From Prorocentrum cordatum (taxonomy: Eukaryota; Sar; Dinophyceae; Prorocentrales; Prorocentraceae): a stretch of 29,440 bases of DNA. This document shows, in pieces, positions 26,230-29,440 of this stretch; position 1 is the stretch's first letter, and every line of letters begins with the position of its first letter. Where the stretch lies: NCBI GenBank assembly GCA_963575745.1, contig CAUYUJ010004545.1:1-29440 (forward strand). Direction: 5' to 3'. Made by a program: the position numbers and the translations under genes. The notes beneath the pieces were generated by a model. It was not told the DNA's origin, did no database searches, and worked only from the letters and a program-made list of their open reading frames with translations.

Positions 26230-26622
26230 GGCCATGCGGTTACGCGCCTGATGATCGACGACCTCGGCCCGTACGTGACGGTCAAGGGCCACAGGCTGTG
26301 GCAAACCGGGGATTACATCTGGTGCGCACGGTGAGGCAGCCACACCGATATGCGCATCAAGGGCTTGGCTGGCAATTGCCGCGGCGGCATCGCCGCCTCG
26401 GCCCGCGGCACCGCCTCCCGCCGAGCCAATCTCGCGGCTGGGCGTGCCCCGCGGGCACGAGTCACAGCAGCAGCCATCGGCCGCCCCACCCGGCTCACTC
26501 TCCGGCAGTGGCTTGGGTGGAAGGGCTTGCTGGCTGCCGACGGGGACGCAGACGCCGAGGCCGTCTACGAGGCCTGGGCCGCTGACGCGGTTTTCAGCGA
26601 CAGCTCCGAGGGGGAAGTCTGA

Positions 26623-26835
26623 CCGGGGGGGCGGTCAGCACGCTTTGCGCGACACACTGTGCCCACAGGGATCGCCAAACCAAAAGGGCTTTCGAGGTGT
26701 CGCGCCCGGCCCGTTGCTGACGCTGTCGCGACCTGCCTGGCCCAGCGCGACGGCCTCCTCCCACGAAGGCCTGGAAAGCTGCAAGCCTCTCCCCGAGTCC
26801 AGGGCCCCAGGGCCCGAGCACCCTGCATCCTGGGC
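26623..26835. other. Downstream sequence, no gene recognised
   Basis: Follows the TGA at 26622. It has no clear repeat, no obvious polyadenylation signal and no SECIS-like core that I could see. Confidence 0.35.
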
Positions 26836-27135
26836 GCGGAAGAGGAGGAGGAGGAGGAGGAGGAGGAGGAGGAGGAGGAGGAGGAGGAGGAGGAGGAGAG
26901 GAGGAGGAAGGAGGAGGAGGAGGAGGAGGAGGGAAGGAGGGAGGAGGAGGAGGAGGAGGAGAGAGGATGAGGAGGAGGGAGGAGAGGAAGGAGGAGGGAG
27001 AGGAGGAGGAGAGGAGGAAGGAGAGGAGGAATAGGAGAGGAGGAGAAAGAGGAGGAAGGAGGAGGGATGAGAAGAGGAAGGAGGAGGAAGGAGGGGAGGA
27101 GAGAGGAGTAGGATGAGGAGGGAGGGAGGAGGATG
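26836..27135. repeat. GGA-rich tract
   Basis: GAGGAG at the start (26838-26900) degrades to GGAGGAAGGAGG and GAGAGGAGGA variants. Confidence 0.9.
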
Positions 27136-27215
27136 AAAAAAGTAGGCGGAGGACGGAGGATCGGATGAGAATTCTGCTGCTGATGAGCTGATTTATCGGC
27201 TGCGATCCAAGGAGT

Positions 27216-27569
27216 GTGATCTACTCGGTCGGCACTGCGGATGCATCTAGTCTTCTCTTCGTCTTCGTCTTCTTCTTTCGGCTCTTTCTTCTTCGTATTC
27301 TTCTTCTCTGCTCGACCCGCCCTTTCCTCCTGCATTCTCCTTTGACTCACTCCTCGCAAGTGTCCCGAAAGGTCCACCCGAGCTGTGCCCGCCAGCTCGG
27401 CTTGCCGTCGGACCTTGCGCGGATACGGAAACTACACATCGGGGTCGTTGCCATGGAGGCCCTGGTTTCAGAGAGGCGACGATTTTTGACTGCTCCCCTT
27501 CGGGCTCCTGCAAGAAGGGGATACGTTTCTTCCCTCCCGAAATCGGCACCGGTGGTCAAAGACGAATGA
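27216..27569 (+). CDS. Candidate terminal exon, unrecognised protein
   Basis: After a T/C-rich stretch at 27250-27345 the sequence turns non-repetitive at CTCGCAAG|TGTCCC (about 27360), like an acceptor. The frame then reads LGLPSDLARIRKLHIGVVAM and ends at TGA 27567-27569. About 68 residues would be the plausible exon. The 5' part of the open frame (Phe/Leu-rich) is likely intron. No family recognised. Confidence 0.3.
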   Translation: MIYSVGTADASSLLFVFVFFFRLFLLRILLLCSTRPFLLHSPLTHSSQVSRKVHPSCARQLGLPSDLARIRKLHIGVVAMEALVSERRRFLTAPLRAPARRGYVSSLPKSAPVVKDE

Positions 27570-27800
27570 GTCAGCATGGAGTCGCGGTGGATGTCCGTGG
27601 CGCCTCCGCAGGGGGAGGGAGGGAAAGCAGGAGGCCGAGGAGGGTGATGAGGACCTGGATGACGGTGAGGAATTCAAGGGGAAGGGGAGGAGGGGCATGT
27701 TGAGGTGGATGATGTACGAGGACGAGGAGGAGGAATAGGGGTAAATGATGCTTTTGAGCAATATGAGCACTGCGATGGTGTATGGTGATTACGGAGTGTG
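27570..27800. other. GGA- and GAT-containing transition sequence
   Basis: Purine-rich text with GGGGAGG and GATGA patches leads into the long GAT array. No gene seen. Confidence 0.4.
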
Positions 27801-27804
27801 ATGA

Positions 27805-27998
27805 TAGAGCGATATGGTGATGGTAGTAGTGGTGGTGTTGGTGATGGTGATGGTGATTGATGTTGGTGTTCTTGATAATGACGACGGTGATGGCGTTGAC
27901 GATGATGACGAGCGTGGGGAGGCTGCTGCTACTGCTGATGATGACAACGACCGCGGCGACCCCGACTATGACGATGCTGACGACGATCATGATGATGC

Positions 27999-28033
<35 letters not shown>

Positions 28034-28553
28034 CTGATGGCGGCGATGATGATGACGATGATGATGATGCTGGTGATGCTGAACAGCATGCTGACGAAAA
28101 CGCTGCCGATGCGAATGCTGATTTTGATGTTTCTGCAGTTGCTGATGATGATATTGGGTGTTGATGACGACGATAACGATGATACTGCTGATGATCATGC
28201 TGCTGCTGATGAGGATGAGGATGCTGATGAGTATTACGATGATGTTGATGATGATGCTGACGGAGGTGATGGTGATAGCGATGATAATGCTGATGTTGAT
28301 CATGCGGATGATGCCGACCATGATAATTCCAATGCCGGTTATGGGGATGATGTTGATGGTGATGACAATTTTGTTGATCATGTCAGTTGTGACGATTCTG
28401 CTGCTGCTGGTGATGATCATTATGGGGACGATGATTATGATGCTGATGCTGATGATCATCATCATCGTCATGATGATGACGATGCTGATAATGATGCTGA
28501 CGACGAATGTGATGATGATGATGATGATGATGCTGCTGCTGATGCTGCTGATA

Positions 28554-28626
<73 letters not shown>

Positions 28627-29247
28627 GGATGCTGCTGATGATGCTGATGATGACGCCGATGCTGACGCTGATGCTGATACTGTTGCTGATAATGATGCTG
28701 AAGTCAATCGGCTATGGTGGTGAGGTTGATGCTGATGACAACGGTGCTGATGCCGATACTTATGAATAGCATGTTGCTGCTGGTGATAGTGATGATGATG
28801 CTGCTGGTGATGCTGACGATGATATTGCTGCTGATGATGATGCAGATGCTCATGCTGATGATGACGATGCTGGTGCTGATGCTGCTTCTGGTGATGATGC
28901 TGATTTCTATGTGGATGATGATGGCGACTACGATGATGATTATGATGACGATGCTGATGATGATGATGATGATGCTGATGATGATGATGTTGATGGTGAT
29001 GCTGATGTTGTGGATGATGCTGCTGCTGAGGCTGATGCGAATGATGATGTTGATGATGGCGGCGGGTATGATTGTGCTGTCGCTGAGGCTGTTGACAATG
29101 CTGGCGATTCTGCCGTAGATGCTGCTTCTGATGACAACGATGACGATGACGATGCCGACGAATATGATGGCGATGATCATAGTCGTGGTGATGACGATGC
29201 TTGTGATGATTATGCCAATGATGCCAATGATGACGATGATGATGATA

Positions 29248-29289
<42 letters not shown>

Positions 29290-29440
29290 GTGGTGATGAT
29301 GATGATGCTGATGATGATGATGATGCTGATGATGATGACGATGATGATGATGAGGATGAGGCTGAGTATGCTGATTCGGATGACGATGATGATGATGCTG
29401 ACGATGCTGATGATGATGCCGATGATGATGTTGCTGGTGG
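27805..29440. repeat. Long degenerate GAT trinucleotide array
   Basis: Over 1.6 kb of GAT triplets with many GCT, GTT, GGT, GAC, AAT, TAT and CAT variants. The Asp/Ala-rich frame changes at about 28163 and 28724-28770, giving three successive acidic open frames; the last, from 28770, has no stop before the window ends. Interruptions concentrate at the first two codon positions, with T or C kept at the third. I treat it as a repeat; an Asp/Ala-rich protein is not excluded. Confidence 0.85.

Larger units (their letters stand above)
25655..26622 (+). pseudogene. Candidate gene end with Cys-motif interrupted by TGA
   Basis: Two exon-like segments share a poly-Glu lead-in. The first, at about 25653-25730, reads DEEEDDHLDVDGKNTIGSKQ. 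The second starts in the GAG array and reads DGHAVTRLMIDDLGPYVTV, then GHRLWQTGDYIWCAR, TGA (26332-26334), GSHTDMRIKGLAGNCRG and a tail ending SDSSEGEV with TGA at 26622. The order Trp-Cys-x-x-[TGA]-Gly and a later Cys looks like a zinc-binding CxxC with the second cysteine replaced by a stop. TGC or TGT to TGA is one base change. The CTC array at 25870-25928 and other sequence between the segments would have to be intron. Linkage of the two segments is inference. The second segment is the better supported. Confidence 0.45.

Noticed and set aside
27857-28723. 288-codon Asp-rich frame and overlapping Met-rich frame as genes.
   Set aside because: Both are readings of the GAT array; start codons are arbitrary and no non-repeat domain exists.

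Overview
This window looks like nuclear DNA of a dinoflagellate, or a very close relative. That is inference from style, not from a marker gene. Signs are GC-rich, gene-poor DNA, many kinds of simple repeat, dispersed repeats built on a degenerate CTTGGGGCC motif, candidate GC-AG and GT-AG introns with AG|G edges, and no operons or bacterial signals. No rRNA, tRNA, CRISPR array or spliced-leader gene was found. A 100-base N run (14341-14440) marks an assembly gap.

The clearest gene content is a Mutator-like (MULE) transposon gene on the plus strand, about 7276-11631. Its reading frames give an N-terminal region, a FLYWCH/WRKY-like zinc finger, a DDE transposase core (D at 8479, D at 8686, a CxxH-like motif, E at 9294), a small Cys/His finger and an OTU cysteine-protease domain (Asp 10542, Cys 10557, His 11170). 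Three introns explain three of the frame changes. Two compensating frameshifts inside the transposase core suggest decay or sequence error.

Other coding candidates are weaker. One is an unrecognised protein split over three segments (4693-6351). One is a minus-strand terminal exon (1772-1880). One is a plus-strand gene end (about 25655-26622) with a zinc-binding-like motif in which an in-frame TGA sits where a cysteine is expected. A few others are short exon-like frames.

Layout: 1-1350 27-bp minisatellite with a 456-bp higher-order duplication; 1360-3180 trinucleotide and degenerate repeats with the small exon; 3180-4600 the CTTGGGGCC family and 158-bp units; 4693-6351 the split gene; 6455-7170 more 158-bp-type units interrupted by microsatellites; 7276-11631 the MULE-OTU gene; 11740-14340 the CTTGGGGCC family again with head and tail motifs plus GAC and TAC arrays; 14441-18120 CTC-rich tracts, a TGTCCCCAC minisatellite and a C-run/G-run hairpin array; 18300-19500 the repeat family in minus orientation and a dispersed repeat; 19930-21480 GA, GAC, GAT, GTT arrays, a CGACCCACC minisatellite and splice-acceptor-like tandem units; 21490-25200 mixed low-complexity and AT-richer DNA; 25340-27135 GGA/CTC arrays around the zinc-motif gene; 27800-29440 a long degenerate GAT array whose Asp/Ala frame runs off the right edge.
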